64,000 nucleotides of DNA. Origin: Deinococcus roseus. Its GTDB lineage: Bacteria; Deinococcota; Deinococci; Deinococcales; Deinococcaceae. The number at the start of each line of letters is the position of its first letter. Within the stretch, counting starts at the first letter, position 1. Both the position numbers and the translations under genes were made by a program. The stretch spans positions 22,494-86,493 of the forward strand of contig NZ_BMOD01000021.1 of NCBI RefSeq assembly GCF_014646895.1. Direction: 5' to 3'. Below, piece by piece: positions 15,777 to 24,894 of this stretch. The notes below the pieces were generated by a model. The model did not search any database. It was not told the origin of the DNA and saw nothing but the letters and a program-made list of their open reading frames with translations.

Positions 15777-16988
15777 TTACCAGTGCACTTCGCCGAAGGT
15801 TTTTTCGCGCTCCGGGCCAGTGGCGAACAGCACCACGGGGCACTGGGTGTGCTCCTCAATCAGGTCCAGGTAGGCCTGGGCTTCTTTGGGGAGGGTTTCG
15901 CGGCTGGTGGCGTTTTCGGTGTCTCCCCAGCCTTTCATTTCTTTGTAGATGGGCTGGCCTTCGGAGCCGTAACCCACGCAGACCTTGAGGGTTTCCAGAC
16001 CGGAGAGCACGTCCACTTTGTTGATGGCGAGGCCGTCAAAGCCGTTGAGGTCCACAGCGTACTTCAGCAGTTCGAGGTCCAGCCAGCCGACCCGGCGGGG
16101 GCGTCCGGTGGTGGTGCCGAATTCGTCCCAGGGTTTGCTGCCATCTCCACGCAGGCGGTGTTCCATCTCGCCGAAAACTTCGGTGGCGAAAGGTCCATGT
16201 CCGACGCGGGTCTGGAAGGCTTTGGCCACACCGTACACCTTGTTGATGGCCTTGTGGCTCACCCCGGTGCCCACAATGATGCCGCCCACGGTGGGGTGGG
16301 AGCTGGTCACGAAGGGGTAGGTGCCGTAATTCAGGTCCAGCAGGGTGGCCTGTGCGCCTTCAAACAGGATGTTGCGGTTGTCCTTGACAGCCTGGCGCAG
16401 CATGGCTCCAGTGTCTGCCACAAAAGGGGAGAGCTTTTCGCGGATCTCCTGCAGGTCTTTGATGGCGATTTCAGGACTGGTCCAGCCCACTTCTTTTGTG
16501 GAGTTGGGTTTGGCCTCAATCAGGTGGGCCAGACGCTCGAGCAGCACAGCGTCGTCTTTGAGGTCACCCATGCGCACACCCACACGGCGGGCACGGTCTG
16601 CGTAAGCAGGTCCGATGCCGCGTCCGGTGGTGCCCACGAAGTCTTTGCGGGCATCCACGCTCTTGTGGTGGGGCAGCACGAGGTGGGCGTTCTGGCTGAT
16701 GTGCAGGGTGGGGTTGAGGCCACCCTCGATCAGGGATTCGCGCTCCTGCAGGAATTTCCAGGGATCGATGACCATGCCGTCACCCAGGATGCTGACCACC
16801 CCGTCGCGCAGCACGCCGCTGGGCAGCAGGTTCAGTTTGTAGGTTTTTCCTTTGGCCTTGACGGTGTGACCGGCGTTGGCCCCGCCCTGGTAACGGGCGA
16901 CAAAGTGCGCGTCTGGTGAGAGGAAATCGATGACTTTGCCTTTGCCTTCGTCTCCCCACTGCGCCCCGATGATTGCAATTCCTGGCAT
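15777..16988 (-). CDS. purA: Adenylosuccinate synthetase PurA
   Basis: PurA joins IMP and aspartate using GTP, the first committed step to AMP. The 403-residue protein begins with the P-loop-like GAQWGDEGKGKVID (residues 8-21) holding the catalytic Asp, then QGGANAGHTV with the catalytic His, GTTGRGIGPAYADRARR and the C-terminal GTTTGRPRRVGWLD aspartate/GTP region. It starts at ATG 16988 with AAGGAG 7 nt upstream. It is somewhat shorter than the 430-residue E. coli enzyme, as in related bacteria. It is a single-gene unit flanked by terminators. Confidence 0.97.
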   Translation of the reverse strand: MPGIAIIGAQWGDEGKGKVIDFLSPDAHFVARYQGGANAGHTVKAKGKTYKLNLLPSGVLRDGVVSILGDGMVIDPWKFLQERESLIEGGLNPTLHISQNAHLVLPHHKSVDARKDFVGTTGRGIGPAYADRARRVGVRMGDLKDDAVLLERLAHLIEAKPNSTKEVGWTSPEIAIKDLQEIREKLSPFVADTGAMLRQAVKDNRNILFEGAQATLLDLNYGTYPFVTSSHPTVGGIIVGTGVSHKAINKVYGVAKAFQTRVGHGPFATEVFGEMEHRLRGDGSKPWDEFGTTTGRPRRVGWLDLELLKYAVDLNGFDGLAINKVDVLSGLETLKVCVGYGSEGQPIYKEMKGWGDTENATSRETLPKEAQAYLDLIEEHTQCPVVLFATGPEREKTFGEVHW

Positions 16989-17090
16989 GTGTGTGCTCCT
17001 TCAGTTCGGCGTTCTGCCGATGATTTGACCTGTTCAAGCGTGTTGGTGTCAGCGTGTTTTTGGGTTTTTGCAGGTGTTGCCAGAAAAACA

Positions 17091-17120
17091 CAAAAAAAAG
17101 CACGGTGACCACGCACCGTG
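17091..17120 (-). terminator. Terminator after the S41-like protease operon
   Basis: CACGGTG and CACCGTG arms with a 6-nt loop followed on the minus strand by GC and eight T residues. Confidence 0.88.
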
Positions 17121-17176
17121 ACTGAGTGTAACATGTCCAGTCTGCTGCTTTCTGGAAGGTGTCTACCTGACTTGCT

Positions 17177-18424
17177 TCAAGGCGAGGGTGTGCCAGATTG
17201 GGCCACTTCCAGGGCTGCTTGCAACATCCGGTCCTGACCGGTTTGCATCAGGGCCACCAGATCATCTTTGATGGGCAGGTCAGGGGTGATGCGTTCAGGA
17301 TAGGGTGCCCCCGAGGGTTGCTGGGTGCGGGTGATGGCCACCACCAGGGTTCCACCATTGGAAAGGGGATGGTCCTGGGTGGTGGTGTTCAGCAACCCCT
17401 GGGTGGGTTCTCCAATCACGGTGGCCCGGTGTTGCAATTGCAGGGTGTAGGCCAGGGACTCTGCTGCGGAAGCTGTTTTTGGATTGACCAGCACCAGGAG
17501 TTTGCCTGTCCAGAGGTGGGGTGTGGGGGCACGGTAGAAAAAGGGCAGGTACAGTTTGCCTTCCTGTCTGACTTTGCCTTCCCATCCCACCAGGTGCACT
17601 TTGCGTGCAGGGAATGCATCGACGGTGTCCACCTGTTTCATGAAAGCAGATGCACTGGACAGCATTTCCCACACATACCCTCCAGGATTGCCCCTCAGGT
17701 CCAGCACCAGGGTGTTGAGCCGGGCATCCTGGGCGGTTTTGATCAGGGCATGGATGCTGTGACTGACTTTTTGCCAGCTGTCAAAATCGGGCACCGTCAG
17801 CAAGCCGATGCCTGCTGGCAGACCCGCGGTGACCAGAGCGGGCATGAAGCCTCCAGCAGGTTGTTTGCCCTGCAAAGTCAGTTGCCAGCGGCCTTTCCCT
17901 GGACGGTGCACAGTCCCCTGAAAAGGCTGGCCTTGCTGGATGGTGGTTTTCAGCAAGGTTTCGTGTTCAGGGGTGCAGGGCACGCCATTGACGGTCAGAA
18001 TGGCATCCCCGCGCCTGAGCCCCGCTTTTGCGGCAGGACTGTCTTCCTTCACCCGCAGGATCAGGTGCGCGTTCTGGTCCTTGAGAAATGCCAGTTGAAT
18101 GCCCAGCGCCACCTGCTGGCCTGCATCCTGCTTGTGTTGTTCAGGGGTGCGGTAAAAGGTGTGTGGGTCAGCCAGGTCTTTCAGCAGGTTTTTCAGTTCG
18201 GTTTCTGCAGTGTTCCAGCTGCAAGTTTGGTAGCACAGCTTTTTGAGGTGCTGCTGGTGGTTCTCAATCAGGGGTTGCAGGCGTTGCTTTTGATGCCCGT
18301 AATACTGTTTCTGCAAAATCAGGGTGGCTTCATCAAACCACCTAGAAGGTGTGGTGGCGACCTTCTGGGTGCAGGCTGTGATGCTGAGTGAGAGCACCAT
18401 CAGGGCAGGTAAAATTCTGGTCAT
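17177..18424 (-). CDS. S41-family peptidase lipoprotein
   Basis: This 415-residue secreted lipoprotein has signal peptide MTRILPALMVLSLSITAC with lipobox ITAC (Cys18). A PDZ-like segment (GLRRGDAILTVNGVP, near residue 138) precedes the S41 core LVLDLRGNPGGYVWEML and NPKTASAAESLAY, whose Ser is the nucleophile. The Lys of CtpA-type enzymes (GKG) is not seen; GEPTQGLLN occupies that place, as in S41B/IRBP-like members. Its ATG overlaps the stop of the upstream S41 gene (ATGA), so the two are coupled and probably paralogous. The substrate is unknown; it acts outside the cytoplasmic membrane. Confidence 0.85.
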   Translation of the reverse strand: MTRILPALMVLSLSITACTQKVATTPSRWFDEATLILQKQYYGHQKQRLQPLIENHQQHLKKLCYQTCSWNTAETELKNLLKDLADPHTFYRTPEQHKQDAGQQVALGIQLAFLKDQNAHLILRVKEDSPAAKAGLRRGDAILTVNGVPCTPEHETLLKTTIQQGQPFQGTVHRPGKGRWQLTLQGKQPAGGFMPALVTAGLPAGIGLLTVPDFDSWQKVSHSIHALIKTAQDARLNTLVLDLRGNPGGYVWEMLSSASAFMKQVDTVDAFPARKVHLVGWEGKVRQEGKLYLPFFYRAPTPHLWTGKLLVLVNPKTASAAESLAYTLQLQHRATVIGEPTQGLLNTTTQDHPLSNGGTLVVAITRTQQPSGAPYPERITPDLPIKDDLVALMQTGQDRMLQAALEVAQSGTPSP

Positions 18425-19680
18425 AAGGTCAAATCAAGTTCCTCCAGGGCACGTTGGACCAGCGGATCCACCAGGTTTCCTGCGCGGGCCAGCAGGTCAT
18501 CAGAGATCATGATATCGGGGGTCAGTCGTTCAGGATAGAAGGTGCCATCCGGGCTCGCCGATTTGACGGTGGTGATCACCAGCGCCCCTCTGTCTGGCAA
18601 ATCAAAAGTCTGGGAAGCGGTGTTCAGCAGCCCTGCGGTGGGTTCACCGATCACAGTGACCCCCAGTTTTTGCAGGTAATACGCAAAGTATTCTCCGCTG
18701 GAAGCCGTGTCTTTGTTGACCAGCACGGCCAGTTTGCCTGTCCACATCTGCGGGAAGGTCATGGCGTAATACTGCCCTGCAAATTGGTTGTTGATGCGCA
18801 CCTGCAGGGAACCCCTGCGGTATTCCAGCCGGGTGGTTTCGGTTTTGCCCATGCTCAGCAAAGCCGGATTGGGGGCAAAAGCAGCCACTGCACTGAGCAA
18901 TTCCACCAGCAGGCCGCCCTCGTTGTTGCGCAAATCCACAATCAGGGCCTTGAGGTTTTTGCTCTGGGCTTCTTTGACCAGGTTGTGCACCTTGAAGCCC
19001 ACCTCCTGATAGGCCTCAAAATCAGGAATTTGCAGCAGGCCCACGTCATTGGGCAAGCCTGCTCCGGTGGTCAGGGTGGGCAGGGGGGCCTGGGTCAGCA
19101 CCTCTGCCTGCAAGGTGAAATGCAGGATGTCGGTGCCCCGTTTGATGGTCAACTCGAAAGGCAGGTGTTTCTGGGAATACTCTGCAATCAGGGAACCGCC
19201 ATCTTCGCGGGCAGACAGGCTCTTGCCTGCCACCCCGGTGATCAAGTCTCCGGGCTTCATGCCAGCACGAAAAGCCGGTCCATCGTCCCGCACGAAAAGC
19301 ACCACCCGTCCACCTCCGCCAGGAACCGGGGCAGTGGTCAGGCCGATTCTGGGGGTGAGGGGACCCTGACCAGCCTGAGCACGGTCCCGCTCCACGCTTT
19401 CTTCGGGGTAAAGGTAATAGGTGTGTGGGTCGTTGAGTTCAGCCAGCAGGTGTTCCAGGGCATCCCGGCCCAGTTCCACCGGGCAACTGTCTGCCCTGGG
19501 TTTGCAGACCGCCTGCAATTGCTGGTGGTGGGTTTCCACCAGTGCAGGCAGGTCTTGCGCACTGTACCCGAAATAGTTGTCCTGCAACGTTCTGGTGGAT
19601 TGATCGTACAGGTCTTCTGCTGGACTGGCTGCCAGCCCCATCCCACACATCCACCACAGCACCGTGAGTTTCCCCCACAT
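18421..19680 (-). CDS. S41-family peptidase, secreted paralogue
   Basis: This 419-residue exported protein starts at ATG 19680 with GGTGGAG just upstream (GTG 19701 is an alternative) and has signal peptide MWGKLTVLWWMCGMGLAASPA. PDZ-like AGMKPGDLITGVAGKSL is followed by the S41 motifs ALIVDLRNNEGGLLVEL and VNKDTASSGEYFAYYL, with the catalytic Ser in TASSGE. As in its neighbour, the position of the CtpA-type Lys has GEPTAGLLN. The paralogues share a DPHTYYL/DPHTFYR segment near residue 100. It is first in a two-gene operon, divergent from udk. Confidence 0.85.
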   Translation of the reverse strand: MWGKLTVLWWMCGMGLAASPAEDLYDQSTRTLQDNYFGYSAQDLPALVETHHQQLQAVCKPRADSCPVELGRDALEHLLAELNDPHTYYLYPEESVERDRAQAGQGPLTPRIGLTTAPVPGGGGRVVLFVRDDGPAFRAGMKPGDLITGVAGKSLSAREDGGSLIAEYSQKHLPFELTIKRGTDILHFTLQAEVLTQAPLPTLTTGAGLPNDVGLLQIPDFEAYQEVGFKVHNLVKEAQSKNLKALIVDLRNNEGGLLVELLSAVAAFAPNPALLSMGKTETTRLEYRRGSLQVRINNQFAGQYYAMTFPQMWTGKLAVLVNKDTASSGEYFAYYLQKLGVTVIGEPTAGLLNTASQTFDLPDRGALVITTVKSASPDGTFYPERLTPDIMISDDLLARAGNLVDPLVQRALEELDLTL

Positions 19681-20052
19681 GGACTCCACCCTTCTGCGCA
19701 CGCTTCTGGCGTGTCAGCTGCCTCTTCCGAGAATGCTTTTGCCTGAATGACCCTGTTCTGTGCTGGCTGAACCCTCTGGGCATGGGATTGAAAAGCAGTG
19801 CAAAAACGAGTACAGGTGGAATCAGTCTATACAGATTGACCTCACTGTAAACTGAAAAATGAAGAAACTTCGTGTCCGAGCTCGCTTATGGATTCCTTTA
19901 ATCAACATGGATGGGGTTTTCACATGCATGGTAGGAGGGTGGGTCGGTGCCTTTGACACAGAAAAGGTTGTTTGGTCTGCAACAGCGGACCCTGTTAGGA
20001 TGACAGGCAGAACAGGATGCACTTCAGAAGGCTGCATCCAGGAGCGTGAATT
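19681..20052. other. Divergent intergenic region, S41 operon / udk
   Basis: No firm gene is found in these 372 bp. A 70-codon frame at 19859 (plus) lacks a ribosome site, overlaps the udk start and resembles no family. A TAGGAT box upstream of udk is the best -10 candidate for the plus strand. Both promoters must lie here. Confidence 0.4.
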
Positions 20053-20673
20053 GTGCAAAAACCTTTCTTGATTGGCCTTGCCGGAGGCACCGGATGTGGA
20101 AAAACCACCGTGACAGAACGCATTGTGGACACTGTGGGTGCAGACCGCGTGACCGTGATCGTGCAGGACAACTACTACCGGGATCAGGCCAACATGGATT
20201 TCCCAGAACGCCTGCAAACCAACTACGACCACCCGGCAGCGTTTGACTGGGAGTTGCTGCTGGCCCATCTGGATGCCCTGATGAATGGGGTCGGGGTGGA
20301 CATGCCCACCTATGACTTTGTGGAATACACCCGTGCAAAAGAAACCGTGCACCTGAAACCCAGTCCGGTGGTGGTGCTGGACGGAATCTTTTCCCTGTAC
20401 GAAGAAAAAATCCGCCAGCTGATGGGCCTGAAGATCTTTGTGGATGCCGATGCCGATGTGCGTTTCATCCGCCGCCTGCTCAGGGACACCGAAGAGCGGG
20501 GCCGCAGTGTGCAGAGCGTGATCGACCAGTACCTGGATTACGTGCGTCCCATGCACCTGCAGTTCATCGAACCCACCAAGCGTTACGCCGATGTGATCAT
20601 TCCCCACGGTGGGCACAATGAACCTGCCCTGCAGATGCTCTCTGCAAGGATTCGCAGCCTGGGACAATCCTGA
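20053..20673 (+). CDS. udk: Uridine kinase Udk
   Basis: Udk phosphorylates uridine and cytidine in pyrimidine salvage. This 206-residue P-loop kinase has Walker A GGTGCGKTT (10-18), the DNYYRD substrate loop, YDHPAAFDWELL and the Walker B-like VVLDGIFSLYEE (the E. coli enzyme has EGIL), then lid RRLLRDTEERGRSV. The start is GTG 20053 because AGGAG lies 9 nt upstream. The protein ends with IIPHGGHNEPAL, typical of the family. It is followed by 161 bp without a clear terminator before the DUF5693-like gene. Confidence 0.95.
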   Translation: MQKPFLIGLAGGTGCGKTTVTERIVDTVGADRVTVIVQDNYYRDQANMDFPERLQTNYDHPAAFDWELLLAHLDALMNGVGVDMPTYDFVEYTRAKETVHLKPSPVVVLDGIFSLYEEKIRQLMGLKIFVDADADVRFIRRLLRDTEERGRSVQSVIDQYLDYVRPMHLQFIEPTKRYADVIIPHGGHNEPALQMLSARIRSLGQS

Positions 20674-20834
20674 GTTTTCTCAGCAGGGGCCTGTTCACCC
20701 CTCTGGCCTGAGGTCAGCTGCAAACCCATTCTTTCCCAAGCCAGGCTTTCATCGGTTACTCTGATAGACGGTTTATGCTCTGCCAGAGATGCCTGTTGAA
20801 GGCACTGCCAGGGAAAGGTGGTTGGTGATCCTTT

Positions 20835-22616
20835 GTGAAATCCCTCAGAACGCTGCTTTATGCGCTCCTGTGTTTAAGTCTGATTCCAGCCCTCATTCTG
20901 GGCTGGAACCGCATTCAATTTGAGCGGGCCCAGCAGGTGACGGTGCTGACCATGGACATGCCCACCCTGCACGACCAGGCCCTGTCCACGGGCAAAACCG
21001 ACGATGAATTGCTGGCCGAGTACCGCCAGCAGGGCATCAATGGTGTGGCCATCTTTGAGGACATGGTCAAAGACCGCATTGACCGTGGAGAACTGATGAT
21101 GGTGGGCGGCTACGCCCTGAAGGCCCTGCACCCGGAGGCAAAACTGCGTCCCAACTGGGCTTACTACCTCAGCCTGAAAGCCGGTGCTGCCGAGGATCTG
21201 GTGCAGCGCTACACCCTGCAATCCGAGAAAGCCGAAGTGGCGGGTCAGACCTGGTACGGTTTCCCGGTGGATCTGGCGGCTTACCCTGCAGGCCCCAACC
21301 TGCCAGAGATCAACAAACGCAAAGCCGAAGGCTGGGTGGTCAGTTACCGCCCCTGGAACCATCCCGCGGTCAGGAACCCCGAGCAGTACCTGCCTGAAGT
21401 GCCCATCCTGATTTTCAATGGCCTGAACCTCTACAACCAGGACCATCCTGAAAACCAGCAGGTGTACCTGGAGGCCATTCGCAAAAGCGGAGCTGCTGTG
21501 TCCCTGATTGAATTCACAGAACAGAAGGGGATCTCTGACATGACCAGAGTGCTGCCTGCGGTGCGGGTGTTCAGCCTCAGCAAGGAGTACCAGGCCACCC
21601 TCAAACCCGATGATTTTGCCTCCAAGGTGGTGCTGGGGGCCAGGGAGCGCTACATGCAGGTGCTGTACATCCGGCCTTTCAACCGGGTGGAGGACACCGC
21701 CCAGATGATTGCACAGGTGAAAAAAGGACTGGATACAGCTGGTATTCGTCTGGGACAGCCCATCCCTGAAAACTACCAGCCCAGTGACCTGCTGCGCTGG
21801 CTGAGTTGTGTGGGACCGCTGGTGGCCCTGATCCTGGTGGCCCTGGCCTACCCCCTGCGCTGGCTGGGTGTGGTGGCTGCAGTGGGCACCCTGGGTCTGG
21901 CTGTGGTGGTGGCCGGTCCCGGTCTGATGGCGTTCTCTTTGCTGGCCGCCATGGTCTTTCCTGCGCTGGGTTTTCTGCTGCACCGCAAAACCCCCTGGGA
22001 CTGGCTGAGGGCCACCCTGATCAGCTTCATGGGGGTGTTCTTCCTGACCGGCATTGGCACCACCCGTGCAGGCATGCTGGGGATTGAACCCTTTGCCGGG
22101 GTGTCCCTGACTTTGCTGATGCCTGTGGTGCTGTACCTGGGCAGTCTGCTGCCCGATCAGGACATCCGCAAAACGCTTTCAGAGCTGTACAACACCAAAA
22201 TTCAACTGGGTGACCTGGTGGTGGCCGGAATCGGTCTGGCGATGATGGCCCTGATCGTGCTGCGCCGGGGCAACGACACTGGAGCCAGTGTCTCTGAGTC
22301 AGAAGCGGCCCTGCGTGAATTTCTGCAAAACGGCATGATCCGTCCCCGCTTCAAAGACATCATGGGGCACCCTGCGGCATTGCTTGGCCTCACAGGATAT
22401 TTTCCGCCCTACATCACCATTGCCTTCCTGACGGTGGGGGTGATCGGGCAGGCCAGTCTGGTCAACACCTTCGAGCACTTCCACACCCCGCTGCTGATCA
22501 GTTTGCTGCGGGCGGTCAATGGCATTGCTTTCGGACTGGCCATCAGCTTTGTGCTGATTCCCCTGGTGCGCTGGCTGGTGAAGTGGTTTGGTCAGTCCAG
22601 GGTGGTGAAAGCATGA
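20835..22616 (+). CDS. DUF5693-like polytopic membrane protein, CsaB partner
   Basis: This 593-residue protein has one N-terminal membrane segment (residues 5-23), a large exterior domain (about 25-315) and then about eight membrane helices. The domain pattern and the neighbouring csaB match the DUF5693 family, repeatedly found beside csaB in S-layer bacteria. The exterior part has LLAEYRQQGINGVAIFEDMV and ERYMQVLYIRPF, a TIM-barrel-like style. The start is GTG 20835. Its stop overlaps the csaB ATG (ATGA), indicating coupled translation. A role in export or modification of cell-wall polymer for S-layer anchoring is inferred only from the partner. Confidence 0.75.
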   Translation: MKSLRTLLYALLCLSLIPALILGWNRIQFERAQQVTVLTMDMPTLHDQALSTGKTDDELLAEYRQQGINGVAIFEDMVKDRIDRGELMMVGGYALKALHPEAKLRPNWAYYLSLKAGAAEDLVQRYTLQSEKAEVAGQTWYGFPVDLAAYPAGPNLPEINKRKAEGWVVSYRPWNHPAVRNPEQYLPEVPILIFNGLNLYNQDHPENQQVYLEAIRKSGAAVSLIEFTEQKGISDMTRVLPAVRVFSLSKEYQATLKPDDFASKVVLGARERYMQVLYIRPFNRVEDTAQMIAQVKKGLDTAGIRLGQPIPENYQPSDLLRWLSCVGPLVALILVALAYPLRWLGVVAAVGTLGLAVVVAGPGLMAFSLLAAMVFPALGFLLHRKTPWDWLRATLISFMGVFFLTGIGTTRAGMLGIEPFAGVSLTLLMPVVLYLGSLLPDQDIRKTLSELYNTKIQLGDLVVAGIGLAMMALIVLRRGNDTGASVSESEAALREFLQNGMIRPRFKDIMGHPAALLGLTGYFPPYITIAFLTVGVIGQASLVNTFEHFHTPLLISLLRAVNGIAFGLAISFVLIPLVRWLVKWFGQSRVVKA

Positions 22617-23599
22617 AAGTGCTGCTCAGCGGTTACTACGGTTTTGACAACACCGGAGATGAAGCCATTTTGCTGGCCATCACCCGTGAACTCCGTGCCC
22701 TGGGCCATGAACCAGTGGTGCTCAGCAACAACCCCGAGCAGACCATGAATTTCACGGGTGTGAAAGCCTTTCCCCGCATGAAGCCGCAGGGTTTGTTGCC
22801 TGCCCTGATGGGCTGCCAGGTGCTGCTGTCTGGTGGCGGTGGGCTCCTGCAGGACAAAACCAGCACCCGCAACCTCACCTATTACCTGACCGTGATCCAG
22901 ACTGCAAAAATGCTGGGAAAACGGGTGGCGGTGTTCAACCAGAGCATCGGTCCCCTCTCGGAAGAAGGCAAGAAGCGCATTCAGGGGCCTTTAAGCCGCA
23001 CCATCAACATTGTGCGCGACCAGAAAAGCAAGAACCTGCTGGAAAGCCTGGGTCTCAAAGCCTCTCTGGGAGGAGATCCCGCTTTGCTGCTCCGGCCCTC
23101 CAAAACCCTCCCCAGAGACCCCAGTCGCATTGTGATCGCCCCCAGAGGAGACGAAACCGACATCACCGACCGCCTGAAACCCGTCGTGCGAGACCTCACG
23201 GCCAGGGGATACCGGGTGCAGATCATCTCCTTTCATCCCCATGTGGACGATGTGGCCGCCCGTGCTTTGCAGCAGGCTGGACAGAACGTGGAGGTGCTCT
23301 CCACCAGCGACCCACAACTGGCCCTGGACCAGATTTCTGCTGCCGGGCACGTGATCGGGGTGCGCCTGCATGCGGTGATTCTGGCTGCTGCTGCACGGGT
23401 CAAGTTCACCGGCATCCATTACGACCCCAAAGTGGAGGGCTTCTGTGATGATGCCCTGATGCCCACCTTCCCCAGAGACTTCAACCCCACCGAACTGCTG
23501 CACACCATCATCCGGGATGTCAAACCCGACTGGACCGGCGTGGAAGCCATGACCTTGCGGGCCAGGGAGAGTTTCAGGCTGGCTGTGGAAGGGGCCTGA
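22613..23599 (+). CDS. csaB: Polysaccharide pyruvyl transferase CsaB
   Basis: CsaB adds ketal-pyruvate to the secondary cell-wall polymer so that SLH domains of S-layer proteins can bind. The 328-residue protein starts at the ATG overlapping the previous stop and has the family hallmarks GYYGFDNTGDEAILL (residues 6-20), LLSGGGGLLQDKTSTRNLTYYL and the C-terminal HVIGVRLHAVILAAAA (GxRLH). It is cytoplasmic, using phosphoenolpyruvate. The overlap with the DUF5693-like gene says the two products work together. Deinococcus outer layers use SLH proteins, so the job fits the inferred host. Confidence 0.93.
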   Translation: MKVLLSGYYGFDNTGDEAILLAITRELRALGHEPVVLSNNPEQTMNFTGVKAFPRMKPQGLLPALMGCQVLLSGGGGLLQDKTSTRNLTYYLTVIQTAKMLGKRVAVFNQSIGPLSEEGKKRIQGPLSRTINIVRDQKSKNLLESLGLKASLGGDPALLLRPSKTLPRDPSRIVIAPRGDETDITDRLKPVVRDLTARGYRVQIISFHPHVDDVAARALQQAGQNVEVLSTSDPQLALDQISAAGHVIGVRLHAVILAAAARVKFTGIHYDPKVEGFCDDALMPTFPRDFNPTELLHTIIRDVKPDWTGVEAMTLRARESFRLAVEGA

Positions 23600-23606
23600 C
23601 CCCAGT

Positions 23607-23660
23607 CCAGTGAATTCCAGCCCAGTGAACTCCTGCCCAGTGAACTCCTGCCCAGTGAAA
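23607..23660. repeat. 15-bp tandem repeat (3.6 copies) against a terminator
   Basis: Units start at 23607, 23622, 23637 and 23652 (partial): CCAGTGAATTCCAGC, then CCAGTGAACTCCTGC twice. The array fills the gap between the csaB stop and the terminator stem; seen from the convergent NHL gene it forms the terminator's 3' tail. Confidence 0.85.
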
Positions 23661-23692
23661 ATCCCCTCAGGCAAACTGAGGGGATTCTTTTG
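23661..23692. terminator. Bidirectional terminator csaB / NHL gene
   Basis: ATCCCCTCAG and CTGAGGGGAT arms around GCAAA, followed by TCTTTTGTG on the plus strand and TTTTCACTGG on the minus strand. Confidence 0.85.
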
Positions 23693-23700
23693 TGGGAAAA

Positions 23701-24741
23701 TCAGGGCAGAGGCACCTGACGGATGCGGCGGTAGGGTTGGGGTTCATTGCCACCGTTGCCATCAGCCACAAACAGCCATTTGCTGCCCGGTTTCACATCA
23801 ATGCCTTCCTGAGCGTAAAACTGGGAGGCCAGGGGCTTGTCGTCCTTGAAGCCCAGCAGTCCGTTGCCTGCAATGGTGCTGACTTTGCCTCCACTGATTT
23901 TGCGGATGCGGTGGTTGCCGTTGTCGGTCACGTACACGTTGTTGTCTGCATCCACAGCGAGGTCCTGTGGGCCTTTGAAGAGCGCTTCTGCTGTGGTGCC
24001 GTCTTTGTATCCTCCACCCGGACCACACACCCCGGCAAAGGTGCTGGTGTCTCCGTTTGGCTTGACCAGACGGACGCAGTTGTTGGTCATGTCTGCAACC
24101 AGCACATCGTTGCCCAGCAAGGCCAGACCGTAAGGTTCATTGAAGTGTGCTTCATTGCTCGCACCATCGTGGTACCCAGACATGTCTTCCATGCCAGCCA
24201 GGACGGTCACCACCGCGGCCGGGCCGCTCAAATCAATCTTCAGGATCACGTGGCGTCTGCGGTCTGCAGCAATCACGGTGCCATCGGTTTTCACCACAAT
24301 GCCGCGCTCCCGCCCGGAGTTGATGTTGTCCACCGGGGTGGTCCCTGCGCCATTGTTCACATTGATCTTCCAAAGGCTGCTGTTGCCGTTGCCGTTCAGT
24401 TCCCTGTCTGTGGTGACATAAAGGAAACCCGCCCGGTAGGCCAGCCCAAATGGCCTCTGGAAATTCGCCTGGGTGAACAGGGTGCTGACCGTGCCATCTT
24501 CCGCGATTTTGCGGATCCTTCCCGGGTTGTCATCGTGGAAATCTGCAACATAAAGGTTGCCCGCATCGTCAAACACCACATTGACCGGGTTGTGGAATTG
24601 GGCTGCAGCCCCTTTGCCATCTGCAGTGCCATCTGTGCCACTGCCTGCAAAAGTGCTGACGTTGAGAACCACGGGCGCAGCAGGATTGCATGCACCCAGC
24701 AAAACAGCAGTGATACAGGTGAAAATCAGCCGTTGTCTCAT
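23701..24741 (-). CDS. NHL-repeat beta-propeller lipoprotein
   Basis: This 346-residue exported protein starts at ATG 24741 with AGGAGG 7 nt upstream and has signal peptide MRQRLIFTCITAVLLGAC (lipobox LGAC). The rest is an NHL/six-blade propeller: repeated FHNPVNVVFDDAGNLYVADF, PFGLAYRAGFLYVTT, PYGLALLGNDVLVADM, PQDLAVDADNNVYVTDNGNHRIRKI blades of about 50 residues. Such propellers bind ligands or proteins at the cell surface; a specific role cannot be given. It is monocistronic, facing csaB. Confidence 0.9.
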   Translation of the reverse strand: MRQRLIFTCITAVLLGACNPAAPVVLNVSTFAGSGTDGTADGKGAAAQFHNPVNVVFDDAGNLYVADFHDDNPGRIRKIAEDGTVSTLFTQANFQRPFGLAYRAGFLYVTTDRELNGNGNSSLWKINVNNGAGTTPVDNINSGRERGIVVKTDGTVIAADRRRHVILKIDLSGPAAVVTVLAGMEDMSGYHDGASNEAHFNEPYGLALLGNDVLVADMTNNCVRLVKPNGDTSTFAGVCGPGGGYKDGTTAEALFKGPQDLAVDADNNVYVTDNGNHRIRKISGGKVSTIAGNGLLGFKDDKPLASQFYAQEGIDVKPGSKWLFVADGNGGNEPQPYRRIRQVPLP

Positions 24742-24833
24742 GTGGAACCTCCTGATGGGACAGTCCCCGCCGGGATGGGGCAGAAAAAATGGGCGTGGTT
24801 CTCTCAGGATACCCGCATTCTGCTGCCCCTGCT

Positions 24834-24868
24834 GCAAAAAGCAACACCTCTTCTTTGCAGAAGAGGTG
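24834..24868 (-). terminator. Terminator after the ROK kinase gene
   Basis: CACCTCTTC and GAAGAGGTG arms with a 6-nt loop; on the minus strand the stem is followed by TTGCTTTTTGC. Confidence 0.85.
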
Positions 24869-24894
24869 CCAGTGCGGTTTTTTGGTTTGAAGGA

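Noticed and set aside
19859..20071. 70-codon frame upstream of udk
   Set aside because: No ribosome site, no family, and it runs into the udk start in another frame.
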